A DNA stretch of 64,000 nucleotides from Paramyrothecium sp. XJ0827 (Eukaryota > Ascomycota > Sordariomycetes > Hypocreales > Stachybotryaceae): assembly GCA_020881915.1 (NCBI GenBank), contig JAJFPB010000001.1:1-64000 (forward strand). Direction: 5' to 3'. The position numbers and the translations under genes were made by a program. Below the pieces are notes generated by a model. That model had not been told where the DNA came from. It saw only the letters and a list, made by a program, of their open reading frames with translations, and did no database searches. This document shows positions 1 through 12,700 of this stretch, one piece after another (position 1 is the first letter of the stretch; every line of letters begins with the position of its first letter).

Positions 1-450
1 CGGATGCTAAATGGCGCCCTCCGCGCTAAACGGGTTATGGTGCCTCTTTATTTATTATATTTTAATTGATTACTTCACTTCATTTCCTGCCTTTTAATAA
101 TGGACTTCTATATCTTAAAACCCTATAACTTTAATTGTGGCCTTGCTTGCCTGGCTTGTTTCCTGCTATTACTCTTCATTCTAAATTACTCTTTTTAAAT
201 CTTCTCTAAAACCCTTTTATAACTTTATTTTTGCCTCACTGGCCTGACTCTTTTCTAATTATTATCTTTAATTATTTATATGCTCTTTTTAATGCTAACT
301 ACTATTAACTTATAACTCTTTACTTTTATTTATTTTATTAAATATACTATTAAATTCTATAACCCTTATATTATCTCTTTTTATATCTTTTAATCTTTTC
401 CTCGCGCTCTTACCTTATTACTAATTACTTTTCCTAACTATTACCCTAAA

Positions 451-614
451 CTCCTCCCCTAACCCTCACCATAAACCCTCCCCTAACCCTCACTATAAAC
501 TCCTCCCCTAACCCTCACCATAAACCCCTCCCCTAACCCTCACTATAAACTCCTCCCCTAACCCTCACCATAACCCCTCCCCTAACCCTCACCATAAACC
601 CCTCCCCTAACCCT
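451..614. repeat. Minisatellite of telomere-like words (about 7 units of 23-26 bp)
   Basis: Tandem units each contain cccctaaccctcac followed by c/tataaac and a variable tail. Every unit includes CCCTAACCC, so the array looks like degenerate telomeric DNA expanded as a minisatellite. Confidence 0.8.
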
Positions 615-1748
615 TTCCCTTGCTATCTTACCTTATTACTAATTACTCCCTAATCTTAACTGTGGCCTCGCCGGCCTGGCTCTTTTCCCGCTGTCGCCCT
701 TAATTATTTATAACTCTTTTTAACTCTCCCCTAAAACCCTTCTATAACTAACCTAACTATGGCCTCGCCGGCCTGGCTCTTTTCTTGCTGTCGCCCTTAA
801 TTATTAACCCTAACCCATTTAAACCCTCCTCCCTCCCTTCTCCCTCTGACCTCCGACCTCCGATCTCTACCCCTTAACCTTAACCCTATTCGCCCGGTCC
901 GGTTCCGCCCTCTACTACTAATCCCCTAAATCCTCCCGCCTCCACATGGCCGCACATCACTTATTGTGGGTCTAACTGCCTGCTGCTTGCTTCTTTTCTA
1001 ACTGCCCGCCTTATATTACATTGCAATCCCTGCTGTTTCCTTCCCTTTTGTACTTCTGCCTTTGTATATTCTGTAATCCGACTTTTCTTCTCTATTCTTC
1101 CTATATAAACCTTAACCCCTCTATCTACCCCTCCCTCCTTCTTTTACCCTTTCTTGCTGCTCTTTACCTCTCCGCTATTCGTCTTGGCTATTTATTCTAA
1201 TCCTTGTCTCTACCTACCTGGCTAAACCCTTGCTTTCCTGCCTGCCTGCTTATATTGTCCGTTGCTTCTCTACTGACTTCTTTTGTTTTAATTCTTGCCT
1301 GCTAACTCTATTGACGGCCCTTCTTTTATCTTACCTAATGCCTACTGTCTCTGTCACCGCCATCTTGGCTACTGCTTGCCTTCTTGCTGCTGCTATAACT
1401 CTCGCCGTCTACGCCATGCCTGCCTCCTCCTACCTAACTGTTGTATTCACCTACGCCGCCATTTATCTATCTCTATATCTTCACTACTACAACACTGGCT
1501 TCTCTGTTACCGCTGCCTTTGCTAATAACCCGTTGTCTTTACCTAATCTACTATCCGCCCTCCTCCCTTCATTATCTGCTTACCCTAACCCTTCTCATTG
1601 ACTTGTTCCCATCTTAAACTAATTGGTCTGGGCCTACGTTTCGATTTTATCGTCAAATCCCGCCTAATCTATTAACACTCCTTGGTCTCTACATACTATA
1701 CCATACTATCCACACTTACTCTATGGCCTGCAAACATGGGCAACCTTT

Positions 1749-1848
1749 CTCACCCTAACCATATAAATGCAACCTCACCCTAACCATATTAATTAAACCT
1801 CACCCTAACCATATTAATTAAACCTCACCCTAACCATATTAATTAAAC
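1749..1848. repeat. 25 bp tandem repeat, 4 units, with a telomere-like core
   Basis: Four units start at 1749, 1774, 1799 and 1824, each opening with ctcaccctaaccatat. The first unit differs in its tail; the other three look identical. The exact 25 bp spacing is seen directly. Confidence 0.8.
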
Positions 1849-2731
1849 CTAACCTAACTGTCTCTACTCCGCCGTATAAATAATAATACCTATAACCCTC
1901 TAAAATTATATATCTCTTCTAACCTCTATTATATAATAATCTACAAATTTATATAAACCCCACACATATATTATTTGTCTCATGCCCGCCCCATCTTACC
2001 TTCTTACCTATCCATATAAACTTGTCCACCTCTTCTTCCCCAATTATACCCATCTCCTTTATTATTTCCATCGTCTCGTCGTGGTAAAACCCTAACCCCG
2101 CGCCCCAAACCTTTTCTAATACACCTCTATACTGGCACTGCTTCCTTATATCTGGGCAAATGCCCCTCGTCCTCCTTTGCCGCCACCCATTGCTGGTAAA
2201 TCCCCTGTGGCATCCCGCAATTAAAACACCCGCTGAAACTCGTAAACCGCCTGGCCTTAAATACTATCTTCTTCACCTCTTCGGCCCACACCTGCGCTGC
2301 AATCCAATCTAATACTCCTCTCTACGGGCATACCTCTCCCCGTTTATTTACGCCTGACCGGCGCGGCTCTTTTCCTGCCCGGATGGTTTGTTACTCTTCT
2401 CTCTCTTTCCTTCTCTCCCTCTCTCCACCCTTTTTACGCCTAACTGATGCCGCTCTTTTTCTGCCCGGATGGCTTGTTAATCTACTCTCTCATTCTCTCT
2501 TTCTTCTTCTGCCTTACTGGCATTGCCTCTTTCTTGGACGGCACTTTATTCCTTCTGCTGTTTTCCTTGCTTTTTTTTTTTTTTTTTTAAATGTCTTTAT
2601 TCCAACCCTACTACTACCCTAAACTACAAATATACCCTAACTCTCTCTACCTATAACTACTACACCAACCCCTAATAATTGTATTCTCGCCCTAACCCTA
2701 ATATCTATTCTCTTTATACTAAATGCTCTAT

Positions 2732-5700
2732 TCACTCCTCCTCTTCCATTATCCACTTACATAACTCTGCAAATCCCCGGCACATCTCATTTGTCTCCAT
2801 CCCACCCCATAACTTAATCCTCCTTCCTGCCCATGTATAAAACCCCCTCGACTCTCTCTCTTGCCCACTTAACCCCTTGACCTTATCCTGGAAAATACAA
2901 ACGGCTGCCCCGTAAAACCGCGCCAATACTCCTTCATACTGACATTTCCCTCCCTGTATCTTCTCGTATCTCCCCGTCATCATCCATTACCTTCCATCCA
3001 TTACAAACCTTGTATGGCAACCCACACCAAAACAACCGCTGTACGGTTCAAACCCTCGCTTTCGAAACATCTCCTCTTCTATCCTTGCCATAACCCCGCT
3101 CACCTCTCTGTACCCTGCCGTACCCTTTAACGGGCACTCTTCCATTCTGTGCTCATCTGCCTCATCCCCATCCGGCAAATCGCACAACACTCTGCCCAAC
3201 TTTCCAAATAACCCTCCAACTCGCTCGCCATCGCCGTTTCCTCCATCATTTGCTTCCTGCTTTGCCACTCTTGGAATGCAATATCTCGTCTCTGCCGGTC
3301 GAACGCTATTTGTGCCTCTGCGTATTCGACTTCGTCTTGGTCTTGGCCTTGGTCTTGGCTTTGGTTGTCCAACTTTTCTTCTATTCGTCCGCAAACATCG
3401 CATTGCTCTTCACCTTCTTCACACCCCTCTCGATCCGTTCGACCATCCATCGACATATCCAATATCTTTCGCCGGCATTCCTCCCTCTCCACGTAATCCA
3501 CACTTCTCTCCTCTCTTTCTTCCTTACACCACCCGCTCTGCTCGGCCTTTGCCTTTTGCCGCCTCTCGGCCTCTTGCTTATCTTGTTTCAACCCCGGCAA
3601 ATAACAACCGCATCGCTGACTTGCCCGTCTCGTCCCGCTCGCCCGCTCTCCTGTACGTAATCTCGAATTCGCCTCGGCATCCATCCATGCACTACCAACC
3701 TTATGTCGGGTATATCGATTCCCATCCCTAATGCGTTCGTTGCCACTATAATTCTCTCTCCCATCATCCACATCTGTAACCGTTCCTTCTTGCCCTCCTT
3801 TGTGTCGACCTTGTTGTAATATGTGCCACAACCAAACATCTCCCCTAACCTCTTCACCCGTTCCACTGACCCGCCATAAATGATCACCTTGCCGTCGTGT
3901 CCTCCACGGATCCATGCTTCTACAACCTCTTTGATCCTCTTATCTTCTGCCATCTGTGCCTCCTCTTCCTCTTGCCTCCAATGTGCCTTCCCTTTGCCCC
4001 TTGCTTTATTACTCCTATGCTCCACCTTGATGACGCTGTACCGTATGTTGCGTCGTGTTGTTTTGCTTCGAAACACTACCTCCCGCCCGGGCTGGATCGC
4101 CGCCACCTTGTAAAACTCGACCATCTCGTCCGGGCCCATCGTGGCTGTTAAAAATACCCGCTGCACACCCCACTCCCGAACCACCTTTCCGACTTCGCTT
4201 AACTTTGGCCGGAACGTTGCGCTGCCATCCATTAATGTGTGGCACTCTTCTAAAATCACTCGGTCCAAAACACCCTGGTTTTGCAATCGGTTGACGTAAT
4301 CTCGGAACCCGCCCGTCACCGCTGACTCGGGCGTCACGAAAACTATGCTTGCTGTCGGCGTTCCCTGCTGGCTGTTCCATATATGGGACGTAATTTGGAA
4401 CTCCGTGCAACGTTTATGTAAATCTTCCTGCAATGCAACCAATGGCACTACAACGATCGTTGTCCCCTCTGGTGAACAATATGCCGGCAACATGAACGAC
4501 AAACTCTTGCCTCCACCCGTGCTTGTGATCTGGATAATCGGCGTTTCCCCGCGATGATGGCCCGGATCACCTTCGACTGTTGACCACGAAACTCTGTCCC
4601 TCGTCCCATCATCTGCTGTAACTGTCCGGAAATATCGACTTGCCGTAACCGATGTAATCGTCGGAATCGCCCTTCCTCCCGCTCGCTTTCGAACTGATCT
4701 CGCTTGCGCTTCCGCCCGCCCTGCGCACTCGCCCCTGTACCGAACCCGAAAAATCGATGTAACTCGTGGCTGATGTTCCGGAATTCCTCCCGCATCCGCG
4801 CTGTGCCTCCTAACCCTTGTTGTAACTCTCGCGCATAAATTATACCCGCGATATGCGATTGGTGGCCGGCCTGTAAATCCGCCGCGTCATTGTCGATCCC
4901 GTCCTCGTCTTCGTATTCCACCCCGTCTTCTCCCACCCTCTTTGCAAACTTGCCTCCTAAATACCGGTTGGATATCGCGATGGCGATGTGCCGCCATACG
5001 CTGATATTCAACCGACAACCCATTAATCGCTGGCTGATCTGCTGTAAAATTCGCCGCGCCCGATCCGGTGTCCATTTTCTTTCCCCACCCAATTCTTCCA
5101 TTCAACGGGTATGGTCATATCGATGCCTTCGTCTTCCGACTGGCTTGACCGACTTGACCGACCTACCTGACTTGACCGACTTGCCCGACTTGACCTTGCT
5201 TGTGCCAAACTCTCCTTGTTGCCAATTCCGTCCGTACTACCCTTTTCTTCTCCAAACTCCCTTTCTCCTTCCTCCTCGCTGCTATATCCCTCGTCTTCGT
5301 CGCTGTTGTGGTGCCGCTTGCGGTATGCGATCTCTTCGCTCCATAAAAATGGGCTTACTTGGTCTGCACCCTTGACCATACCCTGCACCTGCTGCCAAAA
5401 CGGCAACACCAACCACAAATACCAAACCAATAATTCCCCAACCTCTCTGGGTATAAAACGGTGAATGATTTTCGCCTGGCCCGTTTGCTGGAAATTTTTA
5501 TGGTATGCTGTAACGAAACATACGTCGCCGTTGTGGATAAAAATGTTGCGTGTGCCGCCGTTGCTGGTGTTCTTATACCGTATTCCTAAAATTTCCCATA
5601 ATCGCGCGGGCATTGACAATAAATGCTTCAAAAACCACATCAACTCCCGGAACCGCTCCAATATTTTGCTGTACTCCTGCAATGCCTTCTTTTTGTACGG

Positions 5701-7554
5701 ATGCTTTTGCTTTTCATCGGTCGAAATCCATTCTTTTTGCAGTTCCTTGCGCTGAACCAACCGTGTGAATACCCAACCCTTGCCTTGCTCCAACCATGTG
5801 TTGCGGCTGTCCTCTAAAAACGAATAACCCACCTTGTCCTCGCTATTGTCGTCCTCCACACGATCCCACGGGATATGCGGTAACTTGCTGAACCCTTCTT
5901 CGCTGCCGTCAACCATGGCCAACTTGCATAATAACTCCCTCGCCTCGACGACGACGGCGTGTATCATTTCCGTTAATTGACCCATTGTGAACTTGGTTCG
6001 CTTGTATTGGACTTGCTCTCCTTCCAATCGATGCTGCCGCCCGCCGTTGTATTGAACCGAATGTGCATGCCGTATGTCCGTGTCTCCAATATCCAATCCA
6101 TCGGGCCGGGTTGTTCTGATCGTCCGTCGCCGACACGGGTCATAAACTTACGAACCATTTTCCGTACGCGGGTGAACATGCCCGGCGTACGCTCGCGTGC
6201 TAATCTCTCCTCCATATTGTGCACCCTCCTGGTTAACTGCACCTCTTCCTCGCGTTGCCGATATGCCCAACCGATGGCAAACATGCGGGCCACCTTGATC
6301 ACGGCTGACAAAACGGGTGTATAATCCGACGGGTCGTACCAACCACCATCTTCGCGAATGCCTAATACGGCCAACGCGCTAACAATGGCATTCTGATGTT
6401 CATTATCGCCCACCTGATGATCCAAAAACAACATAACCATCTCCAAACACTGCCGATCAATTGCTCCATCCGATGGCGGATTGTTTGTTGGTTTACTCTT
6501 GCCCTGGAACGCTTCGTCGCGGGTTCGTGCATGCTGTATGAATGCATCCCACGCTGCCTGCTGTGCGCTCGTGAACTGATACGGCGGTCGTTCGTCCTCG
6601 TCTTCCTGTTGCTGCGTTCGGTACCATATGCTTGTGATCTTGCGCCATACCTCCTTATATCGTATCCATGAATCATCTTCCATCCGCCCTTCAAACGGTT
6701 GTGCGGGTTTCTTCCCAACTTCTCGCCGGTTGATTTCGAATAACGCGGCTGTCCCAACTTTGCTCGGGCGGCATAAACCCCTCGACCATTCCATGGTACG
6801 GTCTAAACTCTCGCACACCTGCCGCAACACACCCTCTTCGTCCCCGATGGGTCCGGTCATGGCCCGCAATGCATTGCGGTCTAAACCCTTCAAATGGACT
6901 GACCAACCCACCCTGCCCAACCATGCGTTGGCCTCGAATTTCTGGTTCACTTCTTCGATCCGATCTTCTTTCTCGGCTTCCTTGAACCGCTGCTGCTCTT
7001 GCGTACTGTGGAACTCCTCAATCTTTCGCATGATGTCTCGTTCCTCGGCTTCTGGCTCTGGTTTAACACCTGGCTCTCGAACTTCGAACCATGCACTGCC
7101 GGCTCGGGACGGGAAAAACCGTTGGCAATAAACGCCGGTCGTCCATGGCACAAGCCGCTCCGCTTGATGGGTTCTTCTTCGGGAACTATCGCCTTGTCTC
7201 CGTTCATTTTTCCACTGGTGCTTATCCGTGGCGTGATCCCGCATATGCTTCTCTCGTCGGACAATATATGGGCACTGATTACATCTTATACCATCTGGCT
7301 GTGGCCTGGCGATGATTGGCACCGGCTCGATGGCTTCCACCGGCAACGGGTATTGTCTTAACTGCGTCTGGTCATAAATAATTCCGGGATTAACTTTACC
7401 GCTTGGATGATCTTCGCCCTTTCCTTGCTATCAATATCTCGATGATGTCTCCGTAAATGCGTCTGAACCTCATCGGCAATACTGCATGCTCACATTGGTT
7501 ACAAAGCATGAATGGATATTCGGGTAACTTTGTGAATGGACCGAATGCCTCCAT
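2732..7554 (-). pseudogene. Telomere-linked RecQ-like DNA helicase, copy 1 (nine frame breaks)
   Basis: RecQ-type superfamily 2 helicase of the subtelomeric fungal class. Reading leftward from the ATG at 7554, the N-terminus carries a paired C2H2-like domain (CNQCEH, then CNQCPY with H-x4-H near 7270) typical of fungal subtelomeric helicases. The core follows: Walker A STGGGKS (4503-4523), the DExH box as EECH (4239-4250), ATNALGMGID, and motif VI QESGRAGRDG (about 3624-3653). A C-terminal cysteine-rich zinc region (CDVC, CAIC, CFGC after frame correction) ends at a stop at 2732. The frame changes at nine places, and comparison with copy 2 shows a missing base at each. Ten lost bases in total bring the span to exactly 1,611 codons, about 1,610 aa. 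These proteins are presumed to act in telomere maintenance by recombination. Whether it is dead or damaged only in the assembly is open. Confidence 0.85.
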
Positions 7555-8396
7555 TTTTACTTAACCCTTAATCGGTGGCAATGAATGGTTGAAGTTGGAT
7601 TACTTAAATGGAAATGGGTTATCTCTACCTTTATTATGGCTGGCTCTATCCCCTTAACATGGCCTCCCTGGTCGTCGGGACCCACTCTCAACCTCACTTC
7701 ATTTACTTGGGCCGAATTTCGGATGGCCACCAGAAATGCAATTCTGCTTCATTTTAAATAAAAACATACGTGCTTAGTCTCCAAGATCGTGGCTCTCTAT
7801 TGATATATATATTATGTATTTTACTGCTGTCTAACCCAAAAACCATAGACGCCACTTTGCAAAAACCATGGACGCCAGTTTCATTAGCGCGAAAATAAAA
7901 TGTATGTAATTTCAAAAACCTTTGAGTCCATGGCACAAGTCATAAGTGATAGCATGAATGGATATTCGGGTAACTTTGTGAATGGACCGAATGCCTCCAT
8001 TTTTACTTAACCCTTAATCGGTGGCAATGAATGGTTGAAGTTGGATTACTTAAATGGAAATGGGTTATCTCTACCTTTATTATGGCTGGCTCTATCCCCT
8101 TAACATGGCCTCCCTGGTCGTCGGGACCCACTCTCAACCTCACTTCATTTACTTGGGCCGAATTTCGGATGGCCACCAGAAATGCAATTCTGCTTCATTT
8201 TAAATAAAAACATACGTGCTTAGTCTCCAAGATCGTGGCTCTCTATTGATATATATATTATGTATTTTACTGCTGTCTAACCCAAAAACCATAGACGCCA
8301 CTTTGCAAAAACCATGGACGCCAGTTTCATTAGCGCGAAAATAAAATGTATGTAATTTCAAAAACCTTTGAGTCCATGGCACAAGTCATAAGTGAT
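7505..8396. repeat. Exact 446 bp tandem direct duplication (7505-7950 and 7951-8396)
   Basis: Two adjacent copies with a constant 446 bp offset and no difference that I could see. Each holds the first 50 bp of the helicase coding sequence plus its upstream flank, ending cacaagtcataagtgat. The duplication therefore creates a second, promoter-proximal start-codon fragment (ATG at 8000 on the - strand) that runs out of frame into the flank of the first copy. The same flank occurs once, RIP-altered, at 14560-14957. Confidence 0.9.
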
Positions 8397-8554
8397 AGGA
8401 TAGCTTGATATCTTACGAAAATGGATGAACGGGATCGCCTGGTACTTACCTTTAAACTGGATGCTTTTTTGTATATTTTACCCTGGTGGTTCCAATTCAA
8501 TGGGGTGTCCAACTTCAATTCGTTTTACTGTTCAGCGGATATGCCAAGACTTTA

Positions 8555-8891
8555 GCTACTATGGGGTTTTAAATCGATGGACTGTCCAACGATCCGCGCA
8601 TATAGGATAGGATAGCTACTATGGGGTTTTAAATCGATGGACTGTCCAACGATCCGCGCATATAGGATAGGATAGGATAGCTACTATGGGGTTTTAAATC
8701 GATGGACTGTCCAACGATCCGCGCATATAGGATAGGATAGGATAGGATAGCTACTATGGGGTTTTAAATCGATGGACTGTCCAACGATCCGCGCATATAG
8801 GATAGGATAGACTTTAGCTACTATGGGGTTTTAAATCGATGGACTGTCCAACGATCCGCGCATATAGGATAGGATAGGATAGGATAGGATA
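8555..8891. repeat. 60-70 bp tandem array with variable (GGATA)n core
   Basis: Five units start at 8555, 8615, 8680, 8750 and 8817. Each has gctactatggggttttaaat, then a conserved block ending gatccgcgcatata, then two to six GGATA pentamers. Unit lengths step 60, 65 and 70 because the pentamer count changes; the fourth unit ends with an extra gacttta. The array stops at 8891, where AT-rich RIP-altered DNA begins. Positions 8397-8554 between the duplication and this array show no gene. Confidence 0.85.
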
Positions 8892-9747
8892 GACTATAAC
8901 TATAACTACTTATCTCTCTCCCTAATTATAATATAATAATTGCTTGCTTTTACCCTAATAATAATATAATACCTACTTGCTCTTACTCTAACTAAAATAT
9001 AACCCTATTCTCTATTAGGTATTAATTATATATATTATATAATTATCTATCCACTCTTTATAAATCTTACTTTAGCCTTTACTAATACTGGACCTATAAT
9101 AACTACGTATTGGCCATGTAGGGCTTAAATTACTATATCTTACCTTTTACTACCCTTTTCTTATATCTATATTCCTATGTAATTATTAATTTATTACTAC
9201 CTCACCGGCCTAGCTACTTAACCGCTATTACCTAAAAATAATTAATAAACTTTTCTTAATCTCTCCCTAACCCTACTATAACTTACCCTAATTGTGGCCT
9301 CGCTGGCCTGGCTCTTTTCCTGCTATTGCCCTTAACCCTAATATGCCTTTTTAACCCTAACCCTAGCCTCGCCGGCCTACAACCTTTCCTGCTATTGCCC
9401 TTAACTACCTAAAATACTCCCCTCCTAACCCTAACCATATATTTATATAACTAACCCTAACCATCCCCAATTATAACCTAACCCTGATTATGGCCTCGCC
9501 GGCCCGGCTCTTTTCCTGCTATTGCCTTTATTATTAAATCCCTTCCTTACTCCCCCTAACCATTTACTATTATAACCAACCCTCACTATAACCTCGCCGG
9601 TCTAGCTCTTTTCCTACTATCGCCCTTAACTATTATATATATAATTCCATTTCTATAAATAAACCTATATTAAAACCCTAAAATAATTATATATTTATTC
9701 TATATTATACCTCTTCTTTCTTCTTACTTACTTTTTCTTTATATTCC
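8892..9747. other. RIP-altered spacer between helicase copies 1 and 2
   Basis: AT-rich stretch with no open frame of note. It repeats the gcctcgccggcct-type motif and interstitial CCCTAACCC words of the left spacer, so it is the downstream spacer of the copy 2 unit. Confidence 0.55.
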
Positions 9748-12700
9748 TTTACCCTTATTATCTATTATCCACTAATATAAACTTATAAATCCCTAGTACA
9801 TCTTATTTATCTCCATCTTACCCCATAATAGTATCCTCCTACCTACCCATCAGAAAAACCCTATTAACCCTATCTCCTGCCCACTTAATCTCATAACTTC
9901 TTCCTTAAAAATACAATATACTGCCCCATAAAACCACGCTAATAATCCCCTATACTAGCATTGCACTCCTTGCATCTTTTTATATCTCCCCCTATTATTA
10001 TCTATTACCTTCTACCTATTATAAACCTAATATAGCAACCTATACCTAAAACAACTGCTATATATCTTGAATCCTTGCTTCCGAAATATATTCTCTTCTA
10101 TTCTTCTTATAACCCTAACTACCTCTTTATATCCTGCCTTCTACCTAAATAGGCATTCCTCTATTATATATTTATCTGGCTTATCCCCCATGTAGTAAAT
10201 CACGCAACACTCTACCCAACTTTCCAAATAACCCTCTAACTCACTTACTATTGCTATTTCCTCCATAATTTACTTCCTACTTTGCCACTCTTGGAATATA
10301 ATATCTTGTCTCTGCTGGTTGAACGCCATTTATGCCTCTACGTATTTATCTTGGTCTTAGTCTTGGCCTTGGTCTTGGCTTTGGTTATCCAACTTTTCTT
10401 CCATTCATCCGCAAATATTACATTACTCTTCACCTTCTTCACAACCCTCTTGATCTATTTAACCATCTATCGCCATATCTAATATCTTTCGCCGGTATTC
10501 CTCCCTCTCCACATAATCCACACTTCTCTCCTCTCTTTCTTCCTTACCCCACCCGCTCTACTTGGCCTTTGCCTTCTACTGCCTCTTGGCCTCTTGCTTA
10601 TCTTATTTTAACCCCTAGCAAATAACAACCGCATTGCTAACTTACCTATCTCATTCCGCTCGCCCGCTCTTCTGCACATAATCTCAAATTCGCTTTAGCA
10701 TCCATCCATACACCACTAACCGCACATCCAGTATATCAATTCCCATACCCAATGCATTCGTTGCCACAATAATCCTCTCTCCTATTATCTATATCTATAA
10801 CCATTCCTTCTTGCCCTCCTTTATATTGACCTTATTATAATATATACCGCAACCAAACATCTCCCCTAACCTCTTCACCCATTCCACTGACCCGCCATAA
10901 ATGATCACCTTGCTATTATATCCTTCCCGGATCTATACTTCTACAACCTCCTTAATCCTCTTATCTTCTGCTATCTATACCTTCTCTTCCTCTTACTTCT
11001 AATATACCTTCCCTTTGCCCCTTACTTTATTATTTCTATGCTCCACCTTAATAATACTATATTATATATTGCATTATATTATTTTACTTTAAAATACTAC
11101 CTCCCGCCTAGGCTAGATTACTACTACCTTATAAAACTCCGCTATCTTATCTGGGCCTATTGTAGCTATTAAAAATACCTGCTACATACCCTACTCCCAA
11201 ACCACCTTTCTGACTTTACTTAACTTTAGCTAGAATATTGCGCTACTATCCATTAATATATAGTACTCTTCTAAAACCACTTGGTCTAAAATACCCTGAT
11301 TTTATAATTAGTTAATATAATCTCAGAACCTACCTATTACCGCTAACTCAGGCATTACAAAAACTATACTTGCTATTAGTATTCCCTGCTAGCTATTCCA
11401 TATATGGGACGTGATTTAGAACTCCGTGTAACATTTATATAAATCTTCCTATAATGCAACCAATAGTACTATAATAATCGTTATCCCCTCTAGTGAATAA
11501 TATACTAGCAACATAAATAATAAACTCTTGCCTCCACCTATACTTATAATCTAAATAATTGGTATTTCCCCCGCAATAATTGCTCAGATTACCTTCGACT
11601 ATTGACCACGAAACTCTATCCCTCGTCCTATTATCTGCTATAACTATTTAGAAATATTAACTTACTGTAACTAACGTAATCATTGGAATCGCCCTTCCTC
11701 CTACTTACTTTCGAACTAATCTTACTTGCGCTTTTGCCTACCCTATATACTTGCCCCTATACTAAAACCGAAAAATTAATATAACTTATGGCTAATATTC
11801 CGGAATTCCTCCTGCATTTACACTATGCCTCCTAACCCTTATTGTAACTCTTGTGCATAAATTATACCTATAATATGTAATTAGTGGCCGGCCTATAAAT
11901 CCGCTGCATTATTATTAATCCCGTCCTTATCTTTGTATTCCACCCCGTCTTCTCCTACCCTCCTTGCAAACTTGCCTCCTAAATACCAGTTAGATATTGC
12001 GATAGCAATGTGCCGCCATATGCTAATATTTAACCAATAACCCATCCTTCGCTAGCTAATCTACTATAAAATCCGCTGCACCCGATCTAGTATCCATTTT
12101 CATTCCCGCACCTAATTCTTCTATTTAATAGGTATACTTATATTAATACCTTTATCTTCTAACTAGCTTGACCAACTTGCCTAACTTGCCCGGCTTAACC
12201 TTACTTATGCTGACCTCTCCTTATTACTAATTCCATCTATACTGCCCTTTTCTTCTCCAAACTCTTCTTCTTCTTCCTCCTTACTACTATATCTCTTATC
12301 TTTGTTGCTATTGTAGTACTACTTGCGGTATATAATCTCTTTGCTTTATAAAAATGGGCTTACTTGGTCTATACCCTTGACCATACCCTATACCTACTAC
12401 CAAAATAGCAATACTAACCACAAATACTAAACTAATAATTCCCCAACCTCTCTAGGTATAAAACGGTGAATAATTTTCGCCTAGCCCGTTTACTAGAAAT
12501 TTTTATAATATGCTATAATAAAATATATATTGCCGTTATAAATAAAAATATTGTGTATACTGCTATTGCTAGTGTTTTTATACTATATTCCTAAAATTTC
12601 CTATAATCGCGCGGGCATTAATAATAAATGCTTTAAAAACTATATTAACTCCTAGAACTACTCCAATATTTTACTATACTCCTGCAATGCCTTCCTTTTA

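Larger units (their letters stand above)
1..2700. other. Subtelomeric spacer downstream of helicase copy 1
   Basis: No convincing gene is seen. The + strand is strongly pyrimidine-rich and carries many CCCTAA/CCCTAACCC words, the C-rich strand of the TTAGGG telomere repeat used by most filamentous ascomycetes. That orientation places the telomere to the left. A motif reading roughly gcctcgccggcctggctctt recurs near 670, 760 and 2350 and reappears at 9.3-9.6 kb in RIP-altered form, so this spacer belongs to a repeated subtelomeric unit. Open frames here, such as 1230-1601, follow from the pyrimidine skew (Leu/Ser/Pro-rich) and resemble nothing known. Confidence 0.6.

Noticed and set aside
1230..1601. 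123-codon open frame with hydrophobic Leu/Ser-rich product
   Set aside because: It lies in the pyrimidine-skewed subtelomeric spacer; the composition follows from the skew and the overlapping second frame is equally open.
3250..3731. Open frames on the + strand opposite the helicase C-terminus
   Set aside because: They are antisense shadows of the Asp/Gln/Arg-rich helicase segment; the - strand has family motifs.
4547..4550. Programmed ribosomal frameshifting in the helicase
   Set aside because: Nine shifts in one gene, absent from the homologous copy, cannot be programmed; base loss or miscalling is simpler.
7754..8382. Two identical 60-codon - strand frames
   Set aside because: They are the same flank sequence in both halves of the 446 bp duplication, with no homology or start context.
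10282..10625. + strand frames in helicase copy 2
   Set aside because: Antisense counterparts of the frames in copy 1, conserved only because the two copies are homologous.
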